From: CAUJGQ01 sp042408665 | GTDB lineage: Bacteria; Chloroflexota; Dehalococcoidia; CAUJGQ01 | Assembly: GCA_042408665.1 (NCBI GenBank) | Contig: JBHOQW010000243.1 | Location: forward strand, 1 to 49,284 | Length of the DNA stretch: 49,284 nucleotides | Reading direction: 5' to 3' | Shown: positions 1 to 8,332 of the stretch, piece by piece | Layout of the letters: every line of letters begins with the position of its first letter | How positions within the stretch are numbered: the first letter of the stretch is position 1 | Translations under genes and position numbers: made by a program | The notes under the pieces: model-generated | Told to the model about the DNA's origin: nothing | Database searches by the model: none | Seen by the model: the letters and a program-made list of their open reading frames with translations, nothing else

Positions 1-1
1 C

Positions 2-169
2 GCCGAGCGAACCCTCTCGCGCTTTGCCTACCACCAGTCGCTCAAAATGAAGATCGAGTCCCTGGACCCCCGGTACGAGAAAGAGGTGGCGTGGGCGAAC
101 AGCCTCAACCCGCCCGACCCCCTCTCCCGCCTGAACCTCGACTTCTCATCGGCCGGCAAGGAAGAGTAG
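2..169 (+). CDS. 3' end of an unidentified gene
   Basis: An open frame enters from the left edge and ends at a TAG at 167-169, giving about 55 C-terminal residues. The segment is charged (KMKIES, RYEKEVAWANS) and ends in a polar tail, SSAGKEE. It has no signal or membrane segment. The codon use is high-GC, like the neighbours. I cannot assign a family from this fragment. It converges on the GntR gene, with about 38 bp between the stops. Confidence 0.55.
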   Translation, partial: AERTLSRFAYHQSLKMKIESLDPRYEKEVAWANSLNPPDPLSRLNLDFSSAGKEE

Positions 170-207
170 CCACCCCTCGAGCGCCACGGCCGTCCGCAAG
201 GGCGCGG

Positions 208-963
208 TTATCCGTGCGACTGGCCCTGCTCGCGCAGCACGCGCAGGGCCAGGGCGCGGGCGGCGGCCAGGTGCTGCAGCACCCGCTCGGCAGCGGCGTC
301 GGCATCGCGCGCCTCCAAGGCACGCAGCACCTCCCAGTGCCCTTCCAGGCGCACCCGCAGGTTGCCGCTGGCCGCCGCGGCGCGCAGCGCGGGCTCGCGC
401 ACCACGCCCAGCAGGTGCATCACCCCCTCCATCAGGCGGATGAGCACCGGGTTGCCGGTGATACGCGCCAACCGCACGTGGAAGCGGGCGTCGTCGTCGC
501 TGCTGTAGGTACCCGCCTCCACGCGCGACACCTGCTGCTCCAGCAGGCGGCGCAGGGCGGTGAAATCAGCGCGGCGGGCACGCGTCGTGGCCAGACGGAC
601 GATGGCGGGCTCCAGGATCTCGCGCACCTCGAACAGATGCCGCACCTCCGCCTCGGTGACGGACACCGGGCCGGCCGGCGGCTGCACCAGGTGCTCGAGC
701 CCCTGCGAGCGCACGAACGTGCCCTTGCCCTGGCGCCCCTCGACCAGGCCCCGGCTCTCTAGGGTCTTGATCGCCTCCCGCACCGAGGAACGGCTGACGG
801 CGTAGCGCTCACTCAGCTCGCGCTCCGAGGGCAGACGGGCACCGGGCTTCAGGCGGCCGGAGAGGATCTCCGCCTGCAGCCGTTCCACCAGCTCGTGCGA
901 TACGTTCCGGCGGCGGATCGGCTGGACCGGAGCGCCGCCGCGACCGTTCCCGGAAAGCCGCAT
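208..963 (-). CDS. GntR/FadR-family transcriptional regulator (FCD domain)
   Basis: About 251 aa from the chosen ATG. An N-terminal GntR winged helix (residues ~15-85, with the typical LPSERELSERYAVSRSSVREA stretch split around residues 44-64) is followed by an all-helical FCD ligand domain. The FCD metal-site pattern is visible as DARFH near residues 158-162, H209 and H231. FadR-type regulators bind small organic acids through such a site. The reading frame extends upstream to 1032, but the ATG at 963 gives the usual family length; the true start could be a nearby GTG. The gene is divergent from an ABC importer operon, and an FadR-like palindrome lies between them, so it probably represses that operon and itself. 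The effector is unknown. Confidence 0.88.
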   Translation of the reverse strand: MRLSGNGRGGAPVQPIRRRNVSHELVERLQAEILSGRLKPGARLPSERELSERYAVSRSSVREAIKTLESRGLVEGRQGKGTFVRSQGLEHLVQPPAGPVSVTEAEVRHLFEVREILEPAIVRLATTRARRADFTALRRLLEQQVSRVEAGTYSSDDDARFHVRLARITGNPVLIRLMEGVMHLLGVVREPALRAAAASGNLRVRLEGHWEVLRALEARDADAAAERVLQHLAAARALALRVLREQGQSHG

Positions 964-1017
964 CACGCACCATCCGGCCGGCAGACCCGAACGTACTCCT
1001 TGCGAACGACCCGCCTC

Positions 1018-1045
1018 TTGACTCAGGGGCAACCTGTGCTACTGT
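1018..1045 (+). promoter_or_regulatory. Candidate sigma70 promoter of the ABC importer operon
   Basis: TTGACT at 1018-1023, a 16-nt spacer, then an extended -10, TGC-TACTGT, at 1037-1045. The binding-protein gene starts at 1206. The -10 hexamer is weak, but it directly abuts the GntR-type palindrome. Confidence 0.4.
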
Positions 1046-1067
1046 TGGTCAGACCAGCAGACCAATT
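1045..1067. promoter_or_regulatory. GntR/FadR-type operator
   Basis: TGGTCAGACCA (1046-1056) is a near-perfect match to the TGGTCnGACCA core recognised by FadR-subfamily GntR proteins. A third half-site, GACCAA at 1060-1065, makes a larger TTGGTC-N9-GACCAA inverted repeat. It lies between the divergent GntR gene and the ABC importer and overlaps the likely transcription start, which fits steric repression of the importer and autoregulation. Confidence 0.7.
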
Positions 1068-1205
1068 GCGCTGCATGGCTCCCCTATCCGGGGTCCAGTC
1101 TACACGCGGGCCGCCGCAGCGAAAAGCGGCGCCCCGGGAGTCAGGGCGACCGGCAGGGTGCCCCGCCCCGCCGGTCGGCTCGCACACTCGGCGAGGAGGG
1201 GTACC

Positions 1206-2828
1206 ATGGCTTGCCAACGGTTCTGGGCGCTGCTGCTGCCGCTGGTGCTGCTAACGGCCGCGGCCTGCGGTGGAGGCGAGCGGCAGGGAACACAGGCCAC
1301 CGCCGGCCCGGGCGGCGCCGGCGCGGCGGCCACCGCCACGGCCGGCGCGCTGCAGACCGGCGAGAAACCGGTGCGCGGCGGCACGCTGTTCGTCGGCCTG
1401 GCCGCCGACATCTCCAACCTAGACCCGCTGCGGTCCAACCTGTTCGTGGACCGCCTGGTCCAGTACAACCTGTACGACTCGCTGGTCAGCATCAACGAAA
1501 AGCTTGAGATCCAGCCCGCCCTGGCCGAGAGCTGGGACACCTCAGACCCGAAGGCGGTGGTGTTCAAGCTGCGGCGCGGCGTCAAATTCCACGACGGCAC
1601 GGAGTTCAACGCCGAGGCGGTGCGCTGGAACATCCAGCGCATCCTGGACGACAAGGCCTCCCCCCGCAACAGCGAGCTGGCCAGCGTGGCCGGCGTGGAG
1701 GTGGTGGACCCCTACACCGTCAAGCTCAACCCCAAGGAGCCGTTCGCACCGCTGCTCTCGTTGCTGGTGGACCGGGCCGGGATGATCGTCTCACCCGCCG
1801 CCGTGCAAAAGGCGGGGGCCGACTACACGCGCAACCCGCTGGGCGGCGGCACCGGCCCGTTCCGGTTTGTCGAATGGAAGAAAGACGAGCGCATCGTCTT
1901 GGAGCGTAACCCGGACTACTGGCGCAAGGACAAGGACGGCAACCCGCTACCCTACCTGGACCGGGTGGTCTTCCGCCCCATCACGAACGAGGAAACGCGC
2001 CTGGCCAACCTGCGCACCGGTGAGATCGACGTTTCCGACGGCGCACCGGCCAAGGATGTGGAGGCGATCAAGAAAAATCCGGACCTCATCTACCGCGCCA
2101 TCCCCGCCTTCGCTCGCGACGGCATCTGGCTGAACGCCGCCACCGAACCGTTCAACAACAAGGCGCTGCGTCAGGCCGTGGCCTACGCCATCAACCGCGA
2201 GGAAATCCTCAAGACCATCTTCTTCGACATCGGCGTGGTGGCGACCGGCCCTGTGGCGCCACCCCACCTCGGCTTTGACCCGTCGTTCAAGGGCATTCAG
2301 TACGATCCGGCCAAGGCCAAGGAGAAGCTGGCCGAGGGCGGCCGGCCCAACGGGTTCAGCTTCAAGCTCGGCATCACCGCCGGCTCACCGCAGACGCAGC
2401 TCTACGGCGAGCTGCTCAAGGATCAGCTCGCCAAGGTGGGCATTCAGGTCGAGCTGGTGCAGCAAGAGTTCAACAAGCTGGTGAGCGACACCCAGAATGG
2501 CAATTTCCAGGCCTCGCTCATCGGCTGGTCCGGCCGCATCGACCCAGACGGCGACATGTTCGCCCACTTCACCTGCACCGGCAACTTCAATTACGGCAAG
2601 TACTGCAACCCGGAGGCGGACAAGGCGCTGCAGGAGGGTCGCTCGACGTTTGACATCGAGAAGCGCAAAGCCGCCTATCAGCGCGCGAACCGTATCATCG
2701 CCGATGATGTCCCGTATATCTTTATCCGCAACACGGTGGCGACGCAGGTGAGCACGGCCAAGGTGCGTAACTACCTGCTCATGCCGGACCAGATCATGCG
2801 CTTCCACGAGGTGTGGAAGAAATCATAG
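1206..2828 (+). CDS. ABC transporter substrate-binding protein, family 5 (peptide/nickel/opine type)
   Basis: 540 aa from ATG 1206, which follows a GAGGAGGGG ribosome site. A hydrophobic N-terminus ends in LLTAAAC-GGG, a lipobox-like sequence (Ala rather than Leu at -3), then a Gly/Ala/Thr-rich linker to about residue 50. The mature part is a complete SBP_bac_5 fold, with landmarks such as KLRRGVKFHDG, RNPDYW and the QAVAYAINREEI stretch. Extracellular lipid-anchored capture of a peptide or similar solute is expected. It is the first gene of an operon with two permeases. No ATPase genes are seen here, so the ATP-binding subunits must be encoded elsewhere. The ligand cannot be told from sequence. 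Confidence 0.92.
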   Translation: MACQRFWALLLPLVLLTAAACGGGERQGTQATAGPGGAGAAATATAGALQTGEKPVRGGTLFVGLAADISNLDPLRSNLFVDRLVQYNLYDSLVSINEKLEIQPALAESWDTSDPKAVVFKLRRGVKFHDGTEFNAEAVRWNIQRILDDKASPRNSELASVAGVEVVDPYTVKLNPKEPFAPLLSLLVDRAGMIVSPAAVQKAGADYTRNPLGGGTGPFRFVEWKKDERIVLERNPDYWRKDKDGNPLPYLDRVVFRPITNEETRLANLRTGEIDVSDGAPAKDVEAIKKNPDLIYRAIPAFARDGIWLNAATEPFNNKALRQAVAYAINREEILKTIFFDIGVVATGPVAPPHLGFDPSFKGIQYDPAKAKEKLAEGGRPNGFSFKLGITAGSPQTQLYGELLKDQLAKVGIQVELVQQEFNKLVSDTQNGNFQASLIGWSGRIDPDGDMFAHFTCTGNFNYGKYCNPEADKALQEGRSTFDIEKRKAAYQRANRIIADDVPYIFIRNTVATQVSTAKVRNYLLMPDQIMRFHEVWKKS

Positions 2829-2843
2829 CCAACGTCCGCGGCG

Positions 2844-2867
2844 GGGGGCAGGGGCGCCCTTGCCCCC
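2844..2867 (+). terminator. Intercistronic hairpin
   Basis: GGGGGCA (2844-2850) and TGCCCCC (2861-2867) form a 7-bp stem with a G/C-rich apical region between the binding-protein gene and the first permease. There is no T-tract. Such hairpins commonly protect the binding-protein mRNA or attenuate downstream permease expression; that role is inferred. Confidence 0.45.
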
Positions 2868-2873
2868 ACCGCG

Positions 2874-3839
2874 ATGGCGACCATGACACAGTACGTTGTC
2901 CGCCGTGTGCTCATCATGTTCCCGGTCGCCTTCCTGGTGACCGTGTTTCTGTTCGTACTGATCCGCAAGACGCCCGGCGACCCGGTGCTCGTGCGGCTGG
3001 GAGAGGAGGCAACGCCCGAGAACCGAGCGGCGCTGCGGCACGAGCTCGGCCTGGACCGGCCCGTGGCGGTCCAGTACGCCAAGTGGCTGGGTCGCGTGCT
3101 GCGCGGCGATTTCGGCCGTTCCATCCGCAACAACCAGCCCGTGCTGGACGCCATCGCCGAGCGGCTGCCGAAGACGCTGGAGCTGGGCCTGGTGGCCTTC
3201 GCCTACTCGGTAGGCATCGCCATCCCGCTGGGCACGCTGGGCGCCCTCTTCCGCCGCGGCCCGATCGGCCTGGCGGCCAGCGCCTTCACCTTCGCCGGCG
3301 TGTCCATGCCCAACTTCTTTCTCGGCACGCTGCTCATCCTGTTCCTGTCCGTGAAGCTGGGCTGGCTGCCGCCGGGTCAGTACGTGCCCTTCAACGAGGC
3401 CCCGCTGGACAACCTGCGTCGCCTGATCATGCCGGCGATCACCCTGGGCACGGCCGGCGCGGCGGTGAACATGCGCCTGATTCGCTCCAGCCTGCTAGAC
3501 GTGATCGTGCAGGACTACATTCGCACGGCGCGCGCCAAGGGGTTGCCGGAGCGGCTGGTGTTCTTCCGCCACGCCCTGCGCAACGCCCTCATCCCGGTAG
3601 TGACCATCGTCGGTATTCAGGTCGGGGCACTGTGGGAAGGGGCATTTGTCACCGAGACGATCTTCGCCTGGCCGGGCGTCGGTCGTCTCACCATCAACAG
3701 CATCAGCGGCCGTGATTATCCGGTCGTGCAAGCCGTGGTGCTGATCGCCGCCTTCAGCTTCATGCTCAGCAGCCTGCTGGTAGACCTGGCCTACGCCTGG
3801 CTGGACCCGAGGATTTCCTATGTCAAGCGCCGAGGCTGA
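2874..3839 (+). CDS. ABC transporter permease, DppB/OppB type
   Basis: 321 aa with six predicted membrane helices. The N-terminus (YVVRRVLIMFPVAFLVTVFLFVLIR) is followed by the typical TPGDP motif, where DppB-like proteins have a periplasmic loop. The cytoplasmic EAA loop that contacts the ATPase is seen around DYIRTARAKGL. The start at 2874 has no clear ribosome site; ATG 2883 is an alternative. It pairs with the next gene to form the heteromeric membrane channel of the importer, and the two reading frames overlap by 20 bp, indicating translational coupling. Confidence 0.9.
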   Translation: MATMTQYVVRRVLIMFPVAFLVTVFLFVLIRKTPGDPVLVRLGEEATPENRAALRHELGLDRPVAVQYAKWLGRVLRGDFGRSIRNNQPVLDAIAERLPKTLELGLVAFAYSVGIAIPLGTLGALFRRGPIGLAASAFTFAGVSMPNFFLGTLLILFLSVKLGWLPPGQYVPFNEAPLDNLRRLIMPAITLGTAGAAVNMRLIRSSLLDVIVQDYIRTARAKGLPERLVFFRHALRNALIPVVTIVGIQVGALWEGAFVTETIFAWPGVGRLTINSISGRDYPVVQAVVLIAAFSFMLSSLLVDLAYAWLDPRISYVKRRG

Positions 3840-4713
3840 GGTCGAACGCCTACCCCTCGCGCGGCGCGCCGCGACCGGCGTGCCGGCGCTACGCTGGCTG
3901 CGGCACCACCCGCGCCTGGTGGTGTTCGGGGGCGTCATCCTGGCGCTGGTGGCCATCGCCGTGGCGGCCCCGTGGCTTTCCCCCGGTGAGCCGATCCAGA
4001 CGTTGCCGCGGGAGCGCCTGCAGCCACCGTCACGGGCTCACCCGCTGGGCACCGACCCGCTGGGACGCGACACCCTGGCGCGCGTGTTTTACGGTGCGCG
4101 CGTGTCGCTGGCCGTGGCGGCCATCGCCGTGCTGATCGGCGCCGGCCTGGGCACCGCGCTGGGCCTGCTGGCCGGCTATGTGGGCGGCTGGACGGACATG
4201 CTGGTCTCGCGATTGATCGACGCCGTGCTCGCCTTTCCGGCGCTGGTGTTCCTTATCGCCGTGAGTGCGGCATTAGGCCCCAGCCTGCGCAACGCGATGG
4301 TGGCGATCGGCGTACTGACCACTCCGGTGTACGCCCGCCTGGTGCGCGGACAGGTGCTGCAGGCACGGGAGCAGGAATACGTCCTGGCCGCGCGCCTGCT
4401 GGGCGCCTCGCAGGCGCGGGTGGTGGTGCGGCACATCCTGCCCAACATCGCCAGCCCGATCATCGTGCAGGCCACGCTGGCCAGCGGCGCCGCCATTCTG
4501 GCCGAGGCCACCCTCAGCTTCCTGGGCCTGGGTGTGCAGCCACCGCAGCCGGACTGGGGCTCCATGATCTTCACGGCTACCACCTATCTCGAGCACAACC
4601 CGTGGATGGCCATCGGCCCAGGCGTGGCCATCTTTCTCACCGTCTTCAGCTTCAACATGTTCGGCGACGCGCTGCGCGACGCGTTGGACCCTCGGCTCCG
4701 CCAGGGCCGCTGA
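3820..4713 (+). CDS. ABC transporter permease, DppC/OppC type
   Basis: 297 aa. An N-terminal cytoplasmic stretch leads into a first membrane helix (residues ~28-50), then the DppC landmark HPLGTDPLGRD near residue 70, then five further helices. The EAA loop EYVLAARLLGAS is clear, as is the C-terminal GDALRDALDPRLR that ends most members. It overlaps the DppB-type gene by 20 bp. With that gene and the lipoprotein it makes an import complex lacking only its ATPases. Confidence 0.91.
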   Translation: MSSAEAEVERLPLARRAATGVPALRWLRHHPRLVVFGGVILALVAIAVAAPWLSPGEPIQTLPRERLQPPSRAHPLGTDPLGRDTLARVFYGARVSLAVAAIAVLIGAGLGTALGLLAGYVGGWTDMLVSRLIDAVLAFPALVFLIAVSAALGPSLRNAMVAIGVLTTPVYARLVRGQVLQAREQEYVLAARLLGASQARVVVRHILPNIASPIIVQATLASGAAILAEATLSFLGLGVQPPQPDWGSMIFTATTYLEHNPWMAIGPGVAIFLTVFSFNMFGDALRDALDPRLRQGR

Positions 4714-4744
4714 TGGCCGCCATCTGACATAAGGGGACAGATCG

Positions 4745-5563
4745 ATGCTCGACACGGACGCCTTGATGCAGATCGCCCTCGACCTTGTCGGCTACCGCGA
4801 GGTACCCGGCGACTCGGCCATCTACGTGCCGGGCCGCGACATCCGCCGGGTGATGATCGGCATCGACATCGGCCCGGCGGAGCTGTTGCTGGCCAAACAG
4901 CTCGGCTACGACTGCGTGATCGCGCACCACCCGGCCGGCCCGGTGCCGGACCGCTTCAGCGTGTACCGACGCCACGCCCTGCACATGGTGCAGTTCGGGG
5001 TACCGCCGGCGGAGGCGGAACAGATCGTGGCGCTGCGCCAGGCGCAGCTTACGGCCGCCGCCTCTGTCGACAACTACGACCGCGCCCCCTCCGTGGCCCG
5101 CCTGCTGGGGATGCCGTTCCTCAACATCCACAATCCGTGGGACGAGCTGGGGCGCCGGCGCATGCAGGCGGTGGTGGACGCCCACCTGGCCGCGCACCCG
5201 CGGGCCACCGTCGGGGCGCTGGTGGCGGCGCTGGCGGAACTTCCGGAGTTCCAGGCGGCGCATACCGCCATCGAGGTGCGCGCCGGTTCGGCCGAAGCGC
5301 CGGCGGGCCGCACGGTGGTGTCGCATGGCGCCTACACCAACGGCGGCTACCCCGTGGCCAGCGCCTACTTCCGCCACGGCGCCGGCACAGTGATCTGCAT
5401 CCACTTCCCCCCAGAGGACGCCGCCCGCATCGATCGGGAGCGCCTGGGCAACCTGATCGTCACCGGCCATATCGCCAGCGACAGCGTGGGTATCACGCCC
5501 TACGTGGCCGAGCTGCGTCGTCGCGGCCTTGAGGTGACGGTGATGGGCGGCGTGATCGCGTAG
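4745..5563 (+). CDS. NIF3-like metal-binding protein
   Basis: 272 aa; ATG 4745 follows AGGGGAC. The family signature is CVIAHHP at residues 58-63. A second metal-site segment, GHIASDSVGI, lies near residues 241-250, where classical NIF3/YbgI proteins have a His and a Glu; here the acidic residue is Asp246. NIF3 proteins form toroidal hexamers with a dinuclear metal centre and are related in fold to GTP cyclohydrolase I type 2; their reaction is mostly unknown. It starts 31 bp after the DppC-type permease on the same strand, so it is probably in the importer operon, hinting at a hydrolytic role on the imported solute. The family call rests on motifs only. Confidence 0.72.
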   Translation: MLDTDALMQIALDLVGYREVPGDSAIYVPGRDIRRVMIGIDIGPAELLLAKQLGYDCVIAHHPAGPVPDRFSVYRRHALHMVQFGVPPAEAEQIVALRQAQLTAAASVDNYDRAPSVARLLGMPFLNIHNPWDELGRRRMQAVVDAHLAAHPRATVGALVAALAELPEFQAAHTAIEVRAGSAEAPAGRTVVSHGAYTNGGYPVASAYFRHGAGTVICIHFPPEDAARIDRERLGNLIVTGHIASDSVGITPYVAELRRRGLEVTVMGGVIA

Positions 5564-5590
5564 TGGCCCTGGGCTCGCCCTGCCGCCCGA

Positions 5591-6682
5591 TTACCGGGCC
5601 ACCTCATCGGCGGTGGTCTGCCAGGCGTCGGGAACGCCGTCCGGCGGCAGCCAGGGAGGCAGGGGCATGTGCAGGTACCGCGCAAGCCAGGCCACGTACG
5701 GCTCGTAGGCACGCCGGCGCGCGGCCAGCTCGCGGGCGCAGGCCGCGTCGTCCCGCAGCCGGATGCCGGCCTCGGCCAGCAGGGCACGCAGGCGGGCGAG
5801 GTCGGCCGGCGGAAGACGGTCGGCAGGGGGTGGGCCGCGGCGAAAGACCTGGCACAGGTCCACCGCGGCGTGCCGCGCCATGGCGAACGTCAACTCGGCC
5901 GGCGCCCGCGGCAGCCCCTCGACACCGACCAGCACCAGGGCGGAGAGGTCCAGCATCATGGTGAGGGCGGCCACCCAGGACTGGCGCTCGTGCTGCGAGC
6001 GGTAAAACATCAGCTGCGGGTAGGAGAGGTGGCTCTCCAGCAGCTCGGCACACCAGCGCTCCCACTCGGCGAGCAGGGTGGGGACGGCCGCCAGGTCGTT
6101 GCGCCGGTGGTAGCGACGCAGCAGCTCGGCCGCGCAGGGTGGGGAGCCGGCGCGGGCATCGAGCAGCGCGATGGCCGTCTCGCGCCGGGAGAAGGCCTGG
6201 TACAGCACCGGCAAGTAGCTTACCACCAGCGCCAGAAACCCGAACCCGGTGCCGACCTCCACCACGGCGATCAGGCGGCCTACCGGGTCGTGCGGCACGA
6301 CGTCACCGAAACCAAGCGTGAAGAAGGTCACGCCGCTCAGGTACAGGAACGTGGTGAAGCCGGGTCGCCCGTCCGGCGTGCGCAGCGCCGCGCCGCTGCC
6401 CCACAGCACCATGGCGAAGCCGAACACCAGCGCCGCCGCCCACAGGGCGATGAGCAGGATGAGGGAGAGCGGCGCGAAGAACCCCAGCAAGGCATCCTGA
6501 CGCTCGCGGCCGGGCACAAGGCGGGTGAGCGCCAGCCACGGCCGCCATGTACAGCGGTAGAAGAGGCGCGTCAGCCGAAACTCACGCACCACCCGCCGCG
6601 GCAGCACGATCGTCTCGAAGGTTTCCCACAGGATCAGGGTCACCAGCAGCACGCCGGCGACGGTCACCGGCAGACGGGGCAC
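5591..6682 (-). CDS. Two-TM potassium channel-like ion channel with long cytoplasmic tail
   Basis: 363 aa from a GTG preceded by AAGGAGG. Membrane segments lie at ~6-27, ~66-95 and ~136-160. The pore loop holds SGVTFFTLGFGD (filter TLGFGD, residues 122-127), a variant of the K+-channel TVGYGD. The last ~200 residues are soluble and helical, rich in Leu/Ala/Arg, and do not look like an RCK domain. Family: ion-transport-2 type channels. The Phe in place of the filter Tyr occurs in K+ channels, so selectivity is probably still K+. The gene is convergent with the NIF3-like gene. Confidence 0.82.
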   Translation of the reverse strand: MPRLPVTVAGVLLVTLILWETFETIVLPRRVVREFRLTRLFYRCTWRPWLALTRLVPGRERQDALLGFFAPLSLILLIALWAAALVFGFAMVLWGSGAALRTPDGRPGFTTFLYLSGVTFFTLGFGDVVPHDPVGRLIAVVEVGTGFGFLALVVSYLPVLYQAFSRRETAIALLDARAGSPPCAAELLRRYHRRNDLAAVPTLLAEWERWCAELLESHLSYPQLMFYRSQHERQSWVAALTMMLDLSALVLVGVEGLPRAPAELTFAMARHAAVDLCQVFRRGPPPADRLPPADLARLRALLAEAGIRLRDDAACARELAARRRAYEPYVAWLARYLHMPLPPWLPPDGVPDAWQTTADEVAR

Positions 6683-6801
6683 CGCGGCCTCCTTCGCGAC
6701 GGTGCGCTGTCACCCCTCTCACGGGCACGCCCAACCCTGGAGCCAGGCCGTGGAGCCAGGCCGTGCCGAGCCCCTCGTCGTCCGCGCGGCGCGCCGCGCG
6801 C

Positions 6802-7344
6802 TCAGGCCCCCTCCGCGCGCAGTGCGGCGATCGCCGCGCGGACGTCCTCGTCCTCAATGAAGGCGGCGCGGCGCGCCACGCGGAGCTGCTGCGCCCGCTT
6901 GATCACGGCGGCCATGGACAGATCCGCGGGTGGGGGTGTGATCCAGGTGAGCAGCTCCAGCGTCACCCCGTTCGGGTCCTTGAAGTAGATCGAACGCTCG
7001 TAGCCCCGGTCCACCGGTCCCTCGAAGGCCACCCCTTCGGCGCGCAGGCGCGCCATGGCCGTCTCAAACGAGGCGGCGTCCACGTCGATGGCCAGGTGGT
7101 CCAGGCCGCCGCTGCCGGGGCGGGCCGGCTGGTAGCCGGTGGCCTCGGCCTCGTTCTTGGGCACGAAATAAGCGATGAAGGTGTCGTTTCCAACATGGAA
7201 GAACAGGTGCTCTTCGGCGGGGTAATCGAGGTTGGGCTGGCGCAGCACCAGCTCCATACCGAGCACGCGCGTGTAGAAGTCGATGGTGGCCGCGCTGTGC
7301 ATGCCGCACAGCGCCGGATGCGAGATGCGAAGCGTGCGGATCAT
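6802..7344 (-). CDS. VOC-family protein (glyoxalase/dioxygenase superfamily)
   Basis: 180 aa, with ATG 7344 after GAGGGAGGGGAGG. Two VOC beta-alpha-beta-beta-beta modules are visible: the first starts at RISHPALCGMH and includes EHLFFHVGND; the second starts at GLDHLAIDVDA and ends in DPNGVTLELL, with a likely Glu metal ligand. This pattern matches metal-dependent glyoxalase, extradiol dioxygenase or bleomycin-resistance-like proteins. About 40 residues follow the second module. It lies 39 bp downstream of the pirin gene on the same strand and is probably co-transcribed. The substrate is unknown. Confidence 0.85.
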   Translation of the reverse strand: MIRTLRISHPALCGMHSAATIDFYTRVLGMELVLRQPNLDYPAEEHLFFHVGNDTFIAYFVPKNEAEATGYQPARPGSGGLDHLAIDVDAASFETAMARLRAEGVAFEGPVDRGYERSIYFKDPNGVTLELLTWITPPPADLSMAAVIKRAQQLRVARRAAFIEDEDVRAAIAALRAEGA

Positions 7345-7383
7345 GGCCTCCCCTCCCTCACCGTCGCTCTTCCCGCGGCCGTG

Positions 7384-8136
7384 TCAGAGCGGCGTATCCA
7401 CCAGCAGCAGTTCGCTGGGCTGGAGGGCGCGCATCTGCACCACGCCATCACCCAGGATCTTGGCCGCGTCACCCGTCTGCAGCGACTCGTCGTTCAGCGC
7501 CAGCGCGCCGCCGATGAGGTAGAAATAGCCGCCGCGGCCCGCATCGATCTGGTGCGTCAAGGTCACCTCGGGGTCGAGACGGGCCGCGTAGATGGACACC
7601 GCCTGGTGGACTAAGACCCCCTCGCCCGCGCTGCCCGCCGGGCGCACGACGCGCAGCAGGCGGTTATGGCGGTCGGCCGCCGTGTACTGGCGCTGCTCCA
7701 CGGACGGTGGCAAACCACGGCGGCTGGGCAGCACCCACATCTGGATGAACTCCGTCGATTCCGTTTGGGAATGATTGCGCTCGGAGTGCCAGGCGCCGGC
7801 GCCGAGCGTCATGCGCTGCACGCCGCCCGGCTCGAGCACGCCGTCGTTGCCCAGGCTGTCGGCGTGCTCAAAGTGCCCGGCCACCACGTAGGTGATGCCC
7901 TCGATATCGCGATGGGGGTGCATGGGCCACACCGCGCCGGGCACGAGCGTGTCGTGGTTGAAGACGCGCAGCGCGCCGATGCCCATCTGCTCCGGGTCGT
8001 AGTAGCGGTCAAAGCTGAAGTGCCAGCGCGCTTTGAACCAGCCACCGTCGATAAAGTAAATCTCATCATTGCGGCGCACGGCGAGCGGTGCGAAGCGGAG
8101 GGCGGCACCCGCCGGGGTGTGGTCTTGCTCGGTCAT
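7384..8136 (-). CDS. Pirin family protein (bicupin)
   Basis: 250 aa; the ATG follows AAGGAGG. The N-terminal cupin has the pirin metal set: HPHRDIE (H73, H75) and AWHSERN (H117, E119). A second, degenerate cupin fills residues ~150-250. Bacterial pirins of the YhhW type bind iron or another metal and some have quercetin dioxygenase activity; others sense redox state. It is the first gene of a probable pirin-VOC transcription unit. The VOC neighbour, also a likely metal-dependent dioxygenase-fold protein, fits a role with aromatic or oxidised small molecules, but that is inference. Confidence 0.88.
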   Translation of the reverse strand: MTEQDHTPAGAALRFAPLAVRRNDEIYFIDGGWFKARWHFSFDRYYDPEQMGIGALRVFNHDTLVPGAVWPMHPHRDIEGITYVVAGHFEHADSLGNDGVLEPGGVQRMTLGAGAWHSERNHSQTESTEFIQMWVLPSRRGLPPSVEQRQYTAADRHNRLLRVVRPAGSAGEGVLVHQAVSIYAARLDPEVTLTHQIDAGRGGYFYLIGGALALNDESLQTGDAAKILGDGVVQMRALQPSELLLVDTPL

Positions 8137-8234
8137 GGTGTGCCTCCTTAGGCCGGCGGGGATCGGGTGCTCGGGTGTGGTTTCAGTGTGGCAGGAAACG
8201 GCGACCCCCGCCTCCCGGATCGGGTGAGATGGCG

Positions 8235-8277
8235 GCCGGTTGCGGGACAGACCGCCGGGGATCGCCCCGCAACCGGC
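8235..8277 (-). terminator. Terminator-like hairpin after yceI
   Basis: GCCGGTTGCGGG (8235-8246) and CCCGCAACCGGC (8266-8277) form a perfect 12-bp stem with a 19-nt loop. It lies between the end of the YceI gene and the start of the pirin gene, both minus strand. No T-tract follows in that direction, so termination would be Rho-assisted or the element has another role. Confidence 0.5.
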
Positions 8278-8332
8278 ATGGATGGTAACGCGCGGGCCGC
8301 AGGGCCGGCAGCCGCATGCCGCGACGGCAGCG

